21,753 bases of DNA, taken from the NCBI GenBank assembly GCA_964426755.1, contig CAYRRR010000010.1:1-21753 (forward strand), written 5' to 3'. The notes under the pieces are model-generated. The model did not search any database. It was not told the DNA's origin and worked only from the letters and a program-made list of their open reading frames with translations. Below, one piece after another: positions 1-6,572 of the stretch. Every line of letters starts with the position of its first letter. The stretch's first letter is position 1. Both the position numbers and the translations under genes were made by a program. The stretch is from CAYRRR01 sp964426755 (GTDB lineage: Bacteria; Patescibacteriota; Saccharimonadia; Saccharimonadales; JAGQNJ01).

Positions 1-378
1 GGATTCTTCTTTTGCTTCTTCTTTATTAGCTTCAGCACGTGCTGCTTGCTTCTTAGCAGCGGCTTCTTTAGCTGCCGCAACTTTTGCCTCTTCTTTGGGG
101 TCAATCTTAACGATCAAATAACGAATAACTTCGTCGGTGATGTTAAGCGTTGACTCAATTTTTGCTAAGCTGGTTGACTCGAGCTCAATTATGTAAAAAA
201 CATATACAGCTGACTCAAGCTTATTGATTGGGTATGCAAGCTTTTTCTTGCCCCAGTTATCACTTTCGACAATCTTACCCTTATTGTCTTCAATGATTTT
301 TTTAACGCGTTGTTCACCCTTATCAAGATCTACCTCTAGATCAGGGTGATACAGTACGGCTAGTTCGTACTTATTCAC
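1..378 (-). CDS. rpsF: 30S ribosomal protein S6, 3' end cut by window edge
   Basis: S6 binds S18 and helix 23 of 16S rRNA in the platform of the small subunit. The visible 126 codons start MNKYELAVLYHPDLEVD and continue through the typical S6 strand-helix pattern (NWGKKKLAYPI, then YVFYIIELES). They end in a Lys/Glu/Ala-rich tail still open at base 1, so the C terminus lies outside the window. The start is GTG (376-378), chosen because it gives the canonical S6 N terminus and has a clear AAGGAG (388-393) 9 nt upstream. Transcription starts from a strong promoter at 454-482, leaving a leader of roughly 70 nt that could hold an autoregulatory hairpin. In most bacteria ssb and rpsR follow; here that region is off the window. 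Identification is firm from sequence; the exact length is unknown. Confidence 0.95.
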   Translation of the reverse strand, partial: MNKYELAVLYHPDLEVDLDKGEQRVKKIIEDNKGKIVESDNWGKKKLAYPINKLESAVYVFYIIELESTSLAKIESTLNITDEVIRYLIVKIDPKEEAKVAAAKEAAAKKQAARAEANKEEAKEES

Positions 379-401
379 TAAGTCAAACTCCTTCCTTTGG
401 T

Positions 402-430
402 CTCGGCCCGTACGCCCTAGAGGCTACGAG
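402..430 (-). promoter_or_regulatory. Hairpin in rpsF leader, possible S6:S18 autoregulatory element
   Basis: Between the rpsF promoter and its Shine-Dalgarno the minus-strand RNA can fold as CUCG (427-430) with CGAG (402-405), continuing as GCC (422-424) with GGC (406-408) after a two-base UA bulge, around a 13-nt loop. Many bacteria carry a structured rpsF leader bound by the S6:S18 complex. Position and size fit that idea, but I did not match the published consensus base by base. Low-confidence inference. Confidence 0.3.
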
Positions 431-453
431 CTGAATAAGTTAATAGTGAGTTA

Positions 454-482
454 ATTTTACTAAAATTACCCCTGTTTGTCAA
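454..482 (-). promoter_or_regulatory. Sigma70-type promoter of rpsF
   Basis: Reading the minus strand: -35 TTGACA (477-482), 17-nt spacer, -10 TAAAAT (454-459). The predicted start near 447 gives a leader of about 70 nt with a strong Shine-Dalgarno. The spacer carries AACAGGGGTAAT (465-476), also present in the rpsT promoter. Confidence 0.85.
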
Positions 483-564
483 TATTCTTCACCACCTTTT
501 GTATGACCAAAAGGAGTATAGGGATTTGAACCTTATCCTCTGCTTACTAGCAATATGCATGGAT

Positions 565-605
565 CAAAAAAGGTCGGTCAAAGCTTTTTACAGCTCCAGC
601 CGACC
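565..605 (-). terminator. Rho-independent terminator after ftsK
   Basis: GGTCGG (572-577) and CCGACC (600-605) form a stem, with an inner AGCT/AGCT pairing. On the minus strand it is followed by six T (566-571 as A on plus). It lies about 70 nt downstream of the ftsK stop. On the plus strand only a weak T-run (606-611) follows, so it mainly serves leftward transcripts. Confidence 0.75.
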
Positions 606-675
606 TCTTTTACCCAGTTTTTGTTTCTATTTAATCGTAAGCAATTTTACAGCCAGACGCAAGTTTATTTGTTAG

Positions 676-2820
676 CTACGCAACCTCATCTTCGGCCACG
701 GTGTTGTGACCTTCACCACCAAATACTTCATCCATTGAACTTACTAATACTTCACGTGGCCGTGAGCCATCCGCTTGGCCAATAATGCCCTGCTCTTCCA
801 TAGCTTCAATTAAACGAGCGGCTTTTGCATAACCAATACGCAGGCGTCGCTGCAATAAACTGGTGCTAGCTTTGCGGCCTTCAATTACCACCCGTACGGC
901 ATCTTTAAAGATTGGCTCATCGGTGTCGTCAATCTGAGCAACTACGCCGCCGCGACCATTTAGCTGAACTGGCTGGCTCACCACTTCGTCATCATATTGT
1001 GGCTCGCGTTGTGCACGAATAAAGTCAGTTACCTTATTGGTTTCTTCATCGGTTATTAATGCGCCTTGAACACGAACCGGTTTTGGCATATCAGCTGTCG
1101 AAAGCAACATATCACCCTGTCCCAACAGTTTTTCGGCCCCAATTTGATCAATAATGGTTCGAGAATCTACCTGACTGGCAACCGTAAAGGCAATACGAGC
1201 CGGTACGTTCGCTTTAATCAGACCGGTAATAACATCGACGCTTGGGCGCTGGGTTGCCAAAATAAGATGAATACCAACAGCGCGGGCTTTTTGCGCTATA
1301 CGCACAATCAAGGCCTCAACATCACGGGCGGCCATCATCATAAGGTCAGCCAACTCATCAATTACCACTACGATGTACGGCATGCCTTCTTCTTGCTTTT
1401 TGTTGTTGTATTCTACAATATTACGTACACGTAGTTCGGCAAGAGCTTTATAGCGGCGCTCCATTTCAGCCACCGTCCATTTCAAGGCACTTATACAGCG
1501 CTCTGGCTCGGTTATAACAGGGGTTAAAAGATGAGGAATTTCATCGTACGGCTTTAATTCTACTTGCTTGGGGTCGACCAATATAAGCTTTAGATCACTA
1601 GGGCTATTACGGTATAGAAGACTGGTTAAAATAGTATTGATCATAACCGACTTACCAGAGCCTGTTTGGCCGGCAACTAATAAGTGTGGCATTTTATCAA
1701 GCGAAGCCGTAATTGCTTTTCCAGAAATATCTTTACCAATTGCAAAACCAAGCGGACTTTTAATTGACTTCCACTCTGGCGATTGCATTATGCTACTAAT
1801 GCGTACGGTTGCCGATTTTACATTGGGCACTTCTATACCAACAGCGCGTTTACCCGGAATAGGTGCTTCAATCCTAATAGAGTGTGCCGCCAGATCGTAT
1901 GCTAAGTTATCGGCATGACCGGTAATTTTGTTAAGCTTTACGCCCGTGGACGGCTTCAATGTGTACTGCGTTACACGCGGCCCAATGTTGGCGCCCTCCA
2001 TATCTACATCAATATTAAAGTTAGACAGCGACTCTTTTATGGTACGCGCATTACCCTCAACATCACCGGCGTCAGCTTTATCTTGCTTTTGATTAAGCAA
2101 ATCAAACCCCGGTAGCTTCCAGGTTGGGTCGCTGGCTACCGTTAGCGCCTCGTGATTTTCTTCTGCCGTTAGTTTTTGAGCGCTGTTTTTAATACCCACC
2201 GGTCTCCCTTTTGAGTGCTCTACGGGTACATTTTCATTTAATTGAAAGCCGGCACTAGCCTTTAGCTTACTAAGCTCACCCTCATCGGCTTCATCTCGCT
2301 TAAACAAATCACCTAGTCGCAAGAGTATTTCAGGTGAAATATTAAACGCAAAGAAGAAAGCCAATAGCATAAAGATAAAGAGCATGATACTAGCTGGCAT
2401 TTTTGATAACGCGCTTAGCGTAATGCCACCCAATAACTCGCCAACTGCACCGCCGCGACCGCCAGTAAACTCGCCCATAAGCCCCTCGATAACAAAGGCT
2501 ACATGCAACCAACTAGCCAACGCCAGCAAAAAGGCGCTCATACTGACAAACTTACCTAAAGGAATCTGATGATCTTCTTCAGTAAATTTTAAAAAACCAA
2601 AAAAAGCTAATGCCAGCGGTGTTGCGTACGCGCCCCAACCCAGTGCCCAATAGGCTGCGTTAAACATGCCTAACGGCAATGGGCCACCGGCGCCAAAGCC
2701 ACCCAAAAGTAAAAAGATGGCTAACAGAATAAGGATAATTCCGCCTGCCATGCCCCAAAATGGCGATTTTTCTACCGCTTCAACTTTCTTTTTTCTTGTT
2801 TGTTTTCGCTTTTTTGCCAT
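676..2820 (-). CDS. ftsK: DNA translocase FtsK/SpoIIIE
   Basis: FtsK is an ATP-driven hexameric motor anchored at the division septum. It pumps chromosomal DNA toward the terminus and couples segregation to division. The 714-residue protein starts with a Lys/Arg-rich stretch, followed by about four hydrophobic segments near residues 23-42, 55-77, 91-112 and 143-160. Then come a linker and the motor: Walker A GQTGSGKS near 383-391 and Walker B VVVIDELADL near 482-491. The C terminus (about 640-700) is a winged-helix gamma domain that in relatives reads polar KOPS-type sequences. Length matches short SpoIIIE-like members. A -10 box TATAAT lies 9 nt before the ATG, predicting a nearly leaderless mRNA. 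A terminator follows at 565-605. Confidence 0.96.
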   Translation of the reverse strand: MAKKRKQTRKKKVEAVEKSPFWGMAGGIILILLAIFLLLGGFGAGGPLPLGMFNAAYWALGWGAYATPLALAFFGFLKFTEEDHQIPLGKFVSMSAFLLALASWLHVAFVIEGLMGEFTGGRGGAVGELLGGITLSALSKMPASIMLFIFMLLAFFFAFNISPEILLRLGDLFKRDEADEGELSKLKASAGFQLNENVPVEHSKGRPVGIKNSAQKLTAEENHEALTVASDPTWKLPGFDLLNQKQDKADAGDVEGNARTIKESLSNFNIDVDMEGANIGPRVTQYTLKPSTGVKLNKITGHADNLAYDLAAHSIRIEAPIPGKRAVGIEVPNVKSATVRISSIMQSPEWKSIKSPLGFAIGKDISGKAITASLDKMPHLLVAGQTGSGKSVMINTILTSLLYRNSPSDLKLILVDPKQVELKPYDEIPHLLTPVITEPERCISALKWTVAEMERRYKALAELRVRNIVEYNNKKQEEGMPYIVVVIDELADLMMMAARDVEALIVRIAQKARAVGIHLILATQRPSVDVITGLIKANVPARIAFTVASQVDSRTIIDQIGAEKLLGQGDMLLSTADMPKPVRVQGALITDEETNKVTDFIRAQREPQYDDEVVSQPVQLNGRGGVVAQIDDTDEPIFKDAVRVVIEGRKASTSLLQRRLRIGYAKAARLIEAMEEQGIIGQADGSRPREVLVSSMDEVFGGEGHNTVAEDEVA

Positions 2821-2829
2821 CGCTTGATT

Positions 2830-2835
2830 ATTATA
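2830..2835 (-). promoter_or_regulatory. -10 box of ftsK, near-leaderless
   Basis: TATAAT on the minus strand, 9 nt before the ftsK ATG. No good -35 is seen at 16-18 nt. A start 6-7 nt downstream would leave a 5' UTR of only 2-3 nt. Confidence 0.5.
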
Positions 2836-2844
2836 ACATCCGTA

Positions 2845-3111
2845 TTAGCTATTATCATCTTCTTGAAGCTCTCGCTGCGCGTCCATTGACGCATCAGTCG
2901 TCGCTTCTAAAGCTTCGGGCAATGCCGGGTCACCGGTACGACTCATGTCTTCCTGAATGGCCGCAATGTCTTCTGTCATACCCTCAATTTCATGTTCTAA
3001 ATCCGCTTGCTTGGCCTTCTGCCGGCGAACCGAATCATCTGATGCACCAATTGCTTCAGACCAATTGCTCTTTACATCTTTAGGTTCAGGAGATTGTGGA
3101 GTTTCGCCCAT
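2845..3111 (-). CDS. Small acidic hypothetical protein
   Basis: An 88-residue protein that I do not recognise. It starts MGETPQSPEPKDVK and is strongly acidic overall. A central Glu/Lys/Gln-rich segment (about residues 28-56) looks helical and possibly coiled-coil. There is no signal peptide and no membrane segment. The start is supported by a consensus promoter directly upstream (TTGACA, 17 nt, TATAAT, then 6 nt to the ATG), predicting a leaderless transcript. It ends 25 nt before ftsK. Its neighbour across the assembly gap is also a Gln/Glu-rich unknown; whether they are related cannot be judged because of the gap. Confidence 0.75.
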   Translation of the reverse strand: MGETPQSPEPKDVKSNWSEAIGASDDSVRRQKAKQADLEHEIEGMTEDIAAIQEDMSRTGDPALPEALEATTDASMDAQRELQEDDNS

Positions 3112-3117
3112 ACTTAT

Positions 3118-3146
3118 ATTATAGCAAATTTAACAACGTTTGTCAA
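3118..3146 (-). promoter_or_regulatory. Consensus promoter giving a leaderless mRNA
   Basis: Minus strand: TTGACA (3141-3146), 17-nt spacer, TATAAT (3118-3123), then 6 nt to the ATG at 3109-3111. A second TTGACT (3151-3156) lies just upstream, next to the N gap. Confidence 0.85.
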
Positions 3147-3157
3147 TTCTAGTCAAA

Positions 3158-3257
3158 NNNNNNNNNNNNNNNNNNNNNNNNNNNNNNNNNNNNNNNNNNN
3201 NNNNNNNNNNNNNNNNNNNNNNNNNNNNNNNNNNNNNNNNNNNNNNNNNNNNNNNNN
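3158..3257. other. Assembly gap of exactly 100 N
   Basis: One hundred consecutive N, the usual placeholder for a scaffold join of unknown size. It cuts the gene starting at 3626 and any sequence between it and the promoter at 3118-3146. Any ORF read through this stretch is meaningless. Confidence 0.99.
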
Positions 3258-3626
3258 GGCATTCGCAAAATTGTCAAACGCTTCTTGTGAACCTATCTCG
3301 GGTTCAGCCACGCCTGGTTGTGGTTCAGCCGCAAGGGTATCGAGATCACGATCTGTTTGATGTGAGGTTGGATAATGCTCAGCATAGGGGCTGACCCGCT
3401 CTTGTGCCGCACTAAACCGAAGCTGGTCTTCTGTCTTTGATTGCCTTTCAAATGATTTTTGAAAATCCTGCTGCCCTACAAAGCGCTTAAATTCAGCCGG
3501 ACTACCCATAGTTTCGCCATCTTGCTGCTCTACCTGTACGGTATTGGCTATTGCAACTTCAGCTGCGCTAGACGCCTGCTGAGGCAATTGTGGTCGCGCT
3601 TCTGGCGCTTCAAGTAATTTTGTCAT
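3258..3626 (-). CDS. Hypothetical Gln/Glu/Ala-rich protein, 3' end lost in gap
   Basis: The first 123 codons of a gene I do not recognise. The protein starts MTKLLEAPEARPQLPQQ and is hydrophilic, rich in Gln, Glu, Ala and Pro, without membrane segments. A short aromatic/basic stretch (KRFVGQQDFQKSFERQ) could be helical. The coding sequence runs into the N gap, so length and C terminus are unknown. The start is supported by an AAAGGAAA Shine-Dalgarno (about 3632-3639) and a good promoter at 3670-3698. This is one of the few non-ribosomal genes here with a real leader. The low-complexity composition suggests a disordered protein; function unknown. Confidence 0.7.
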
Positions 3627-3669
3627 TTTTGTTTCCTTTTTTAGTTTTTGTTTGTCAGTCTATAACTAC

Positions 3670-3698
3670 ATAGTATCACACTTATGCTTATTAGTCAA
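3670..3698 (-). promoter_or_regulatory. Promoter of the 3626 gene
   Basis: Minus strand: TTGACT (3693-3698), 17-nt spacer, TACTAT (3670-3675). The leader is about 37 nt and contains a Shine-Dalgarno. The spacer contains AAGCATAAGT, which recurs at the same place in the promoter at 21580-21608. The -35 lies only 10 nt beyond the RNase J stop. Confidence 0.75.
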
Positions 3699-3707
3699 TA
3701 TGCTTGT

Positions 3708-5750
3708 TTAATCACCCTTTTTAGTACTGCTAAGAAGTTTGGCCCGCAACTCGGCAAAGCGCTGTTGTTGCTCTTCAGCAATTTGGTCTGGTGTTTTGGT
3801 TTCAACTGTAACTTTTTTGCCGTTACGTGCATTGTCACCATTCTTGACGCCAATTACATTAACAACCGGGATGACAATTGGCGAGCGCTGCGTTTGTTCG
3901 TATAGAAAATGGGTGATGTGATCTTTGAGCTCTTGCTTGAATCGGTCAAGGTCAACCCGCTTAAAGCGCTGCTGCACCGCGCGGCGCAATTCTTGGCGCA
4001 GACCATTCATAATTTCTTCTGAGTCGCGAATATAAATAAAGCCGCGCGTTAATATGTCTGGACTAGTAAGCAGTGAGCCGGATTTACGGTCAATTGTAAG
4101 CACGACCGCGACCATTCCCTCGCCTGCCAAAACAATGCGGTCTTTGACGACTACGTTACTGACAATGGCGCCCGTTTGGTCGACCAATAAACTGCCGTGA
4201 GGTACCTCACCGGCAAACTCTAACTTCTCTGCTGACAGCATATAGCTGCCTCCGTTATTGGCGAGCAAAACGTTTTCACGCTTCCAACCTTCTTCTATGG
4301 CAATCTCTGCATGATATTTGCGCCGCAACATACCCGCATGCACCGGCACCACAAACTTTGGCCGTACTAAATGCAACATTTCACGCATTTCGTCGCGGCG
4401 GGCGTGTCCAGAAACGTGCAACGGCCCACAACCGTCAATCTCATGGGTTGGATGCCGGAATAAATGCACACCTAATTTTGCTAGATTATTGCCGATGGCA
4501 TCGTAGCGGATTTCATTGCCAGGTATCGGCGAAGAACTTACCACAACGGTATCGCCTGGCTTGAGCTTAATGTACTGGTGATTACCCTCAGACATGCGCT
4601 GCAAGGCCGCATTTGGCTCGCCCTGGCCACCGGTACACATAACCAAAAGCTGCTCGTCAGGAATATTAGCGGCATCTTTTAGCGCCATGATTGTACCTTT
4701 TGGTACTTTTAGTAGACCTTGACGCACTGCAATTTCAGCATAGGCCATCATACTACGGCCATCTAACGCAACTTTTCTACCAGACTCTACCGCAGCATTA
4801 ATGATCATCTGGATGCGGTTCATATTGCTTGAGAACACTGCGCAAAAAATTCGGCCTTGAGCTGCTTTGATAACATCATGAAAGCTTTGCTGAAGCGTTG
4901 CCTCGGTCGGCGTACGGCCTTCTGAATCGGAGTAGCTGCTCTCTGTAAGTAGTAACAGAACACCTTCATCACCAAGCTGCTTAAGGCGATTGGTGTCACT
5001 GGGCTTATGGTCAAGCGGCTCGGGGTCTAATCGAAAGTCGCCGGTGGCAATAATTCTGCCAACAGGAGTGTCAATACAAACCGTAGAAGCCTCAGGAATG
5101 GAATGCGTAATACGGATTAACTCAACCATAAAGGCACCTACCTTTAGCTTTTCATGGTTGTCCATATTCATTATTACGGTTTTTGGGGTAAAGTGCTCTT
5201 CGCCAGCAGGTACGTCTTCAAACGTTTTCTCAACAATGCCCATGCTAAAACTAGAACCATAAATTGGTGCCGGAAACTTGGGCACAATATGCTTCAGGCC
5301 GCCGATGTGATCAAGGTGCCCATGAGTAATGACATACCCTTTAATTTTGTGCCGAATACTCTCTAAGTACGTAGGGTCAACAATTTCGTAATTGATACCC
5401 GGCAAGTCAACGCCAAGGTTGTTGCCACAGTCTAGAATGATGGCGTCATTTTGATACTCGATAACGGCGGTATTTTTCTCGCCCACATCTTCTAGGCCGC
5501 CCAAGAAAGTGATTTTAACCTTATTAAAATCATCAACTATTGTGTTAGCTCGGCGTGGCTTGTCGCCTTTTTGGGCTGCAGCTGCATATTGATTGAGCAT
5601 TTTCTGCGCGTCTTCAAGGCTTCGTTTCTGCGCTCTAATAGCTTGACTGCGCGATACGCTGCGACCATTGCCGCTGCCCGGCTTTTTAGGTGTCGGTTTT
5701 GATTTTTGTTGATTACCACGTCTCGCTGGTTTATCTTGTTTGTCGTTCAT
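3708..5750 (-). CDS. rnj: Ribonuclease J
   Basis: RNase J is a metallo-beta-lactamase/beta-CASP nuclease with 5'-3' exo- and endonuclease activity on mRNA and rRNA precursors, acting in the cytoplasm. The 680-residue protein has a basic, disordered N-terminal extension of about 80 residues. The catalytic domain follows, with the zinc motif THGHLDH near residues 141-147 and GDFRLDPEPLD further on. The beta-CASP part includes the FSSNMNRIQ and CTGGQGEPNAAL motifs and VSGHARRDEMREML. The rest is the C-terminal domain typical of RNase J. An AAGGAG precedes the ATG by about 10 nt. It is the last gene of a tight leftward operon with pnp, a small membrane protein and UDG (18 nt after UDG). Putting both main mRNA-decay nucleases in one operon makes functional sense. 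Confidence 0.96.
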   Translation of the reverse strand: MNDKQDKPARRGNQQKSKPTPKKPGSGNGRSVSRSQAIRAQKRSLEDAQKMLNQYAAAAQKGDKPRRANTIVDDFNKVKITFLGGLEDVGEKNTAVIEYQNDAIILDCGNNLGVDLPGINYEIVDPTYLESIRHKIKGYVITHGHLDHIGGLKHIVPKFPAPIYGSSFSMGIVEKTFEDVPAGEEHFTPKTVIMNMDNHEKLKVGAFMVELIRITHSIPEASTVCIDTPVGRIIATGDFRLDPEPLDHKPSDTNRLKQLGDEGVLLLLTESSYSDSEGRTPTEATLQQSFHDVIKAAQGRIFCAVFSSNMNRIQMIINAAVESGRKVALDGRSMMAYAEIAVRQGLLKVPKGTIMALKDAANIPDEQLLVMCTGGQGEPNAALQRMSEGNHQYIKLKPGDTVVVSSSPIPGNEIRYDAIGNNLAKLGVHLFRHPTHEIDGCGPLHVSGHARRDEMREMLHLVRPKFVVPVHAGMLRRKYHAEIAIEEGWKRENVLLANNGGSYMLSAEKLEFAGEVPHGSLLVDQTGAIVSNVVVKDRIVLAGEGMVAVVLTIDRKSGSLLTSPDILTRGFIYIRDSEEIMNGLRQELRRAVQQRFKRVDLDRFKQELKDHITHFLYEQTQRSPIVIPVVNVIGVKNGDNARNGKKVTVETKTPDQIAEEQQQRFAELRAKLLSSTKKGD

Positions 5751-5768
5751 TAAATAATTTCTCCTTAT

Positions 5769-6335
5769 CTAAATCATGGTTAATAGTTTTGGAATCTTGG
5801 CAAAGTCCTGCAGGAGTGTCTCGCGCATGCCACCGTTATAGAGTGCGGCTGCCGGATGATATAACGGCAAAAAAACGTTTCCTTTGTATCGCTTCGGTTC
5901 TCCGTGAACTTTGCTAATTTGCAAATCTGGTAAGAAGCAATTCATGCTATGCCTTCCAAGCGGAATAACTAACTTGGGCTGAATTACCTCTATCTGGGCT
6001 TGCAAATATGGCAGAAAAGTTGCTTTCTCTTCTGGTAAGGGGTCTCGGTTATTTGGTGGTCGATATTTCACTATATTAGTTATATATACATCGTCACGCT
6101 GTAAACCGACTGATTCTAGCATCTCGTTCAAAAACCTTCCGGCTGCGCCAACAAAAGGCTTGCCCTGTAAGTCCTCATTCTTGCCAGGGGCCTCACCAAT
6201 AAACAACAGCTCTGCATCCGGACTTCCCTCGCCAAACACGAGCTGCGTTGCTGATTGAGCAAGCTCGGGGCAAATTTTATCGTCTAGAATAGACTGCTTG
6301 ATTTTATTTAGCTTGTCTTGCTTGCTTTCTGCCAT
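5769..6335 (-). CDS. udg: Family 4-like uracil-DNA glycosylase lacking Fe-S cysteines
   Basis: Uracil-DNA glycosylases cut uracil from DNA to start base-excision repair. Motif 1 GEAPGKNEDLQGKPFVG (residues 48-63) and the second motif YHPAAAL (159-165) are those of the family 4/5 (UDGa) group, as is FGEGSPDAELLFIG. Length (188 residues) is normal. Family 4 enzymes carry a 4Fe-4S cluster held by four Cys. Here only C22 survives; the other three expected positions are D19, Y91 (in VKYRPPNNR, normally VKCRPPGNR) and F107. The enzyme therefore probably folds without a cluster. Its start overlaps the preceding small membrane-protein gene by 28 bp. It could alternatively belong to another Fe-S-free branch of the superfamily. 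Confidence 0.88.
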   Translation of the reverse strand: MAESKQDKLNKIKQSILDDKICPELAQSATQLVFGEGSPDAELLFIGEAPGKNEDLQGKPFVGAAGRFLNEMLESVGLQRDDVYITNIVKYRPPNNRDPLPEEKATFLPYLQAQIEVIQPKLVIPLGRHSMNCFLPDLQISKVHGEPKRYKGNVFLPLYHPAAALYNGGMRETLLQDFAKIPKLLTMI

Positions 6336-6559
6336 AACTTTTTAAGGAACATGTGCTTGGCTATCACTAGGTGATATAAGCCCCAAATTAAACAAACGAT
6401 AACGCCGCCCCATTGCAGTAAACTTCCTGTGTCGGTAGCAAGTAAAAATAAGTTAAATCCAATTATCCAAATGATTGTCGCTAACACAAGATGGCCAAGC
6501 GCAGTATTGTAAAAACGGAAGGCACGCTGTTCTTTAGTTAACTTTTTTCGCTTAGCCAT
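6308..6559 (-). CDS. Small two-helix membrane protein, unknown
   Basis: An 83-residue protein that I do not recognise. The basic N terminus (MAKRKKLTKEQR) is followed by two hydrophobic segments (about residues 22-43 and 48-67) and a basic C-terminal tail, suggesting a hairpin in the membrane with both ends in the cytoplasm. It starts 13 nt after the pnp stop, with an AAGGGG Shine-Dalgarno 9-10 nt before the ATG, and overlaps udg by 28 bp, so it is probably co-transcribed with both. Whether it anchors RNA-decay enzymes at the membrane is speculation from context only. Confidence 0.75.
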   Translation of the reverse strand: MAKRKKLTKEQRAFRFYNTALGHLVLATIIWIIGFNLFLLATDTGSLLQWGGVIVCLIWGLYHLVIAKHMFLKKLWQKASKTS

Positions 6560-6572
6560 TGTTTGTTACCCC

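Noticed and set aside
495..570. A complete tRNA gene
   Set aside because: Only T-arm-like and weak anticodon-arm-like parts are present; no 5' acceptor or D-arm can be found before the terminator.
1066..1434. Plus-strand ORFs inside ftsK, pnp, rnj and polA
   Set aside because: They are antisense shadows of well-conserved genes, with no promoter pattern or family motif.
3094..3394. Plus-strand ORFs crossing the N run
   Set aside because: They exist only because N is read as open; they are antisense to the 3111 and 3626 genes.
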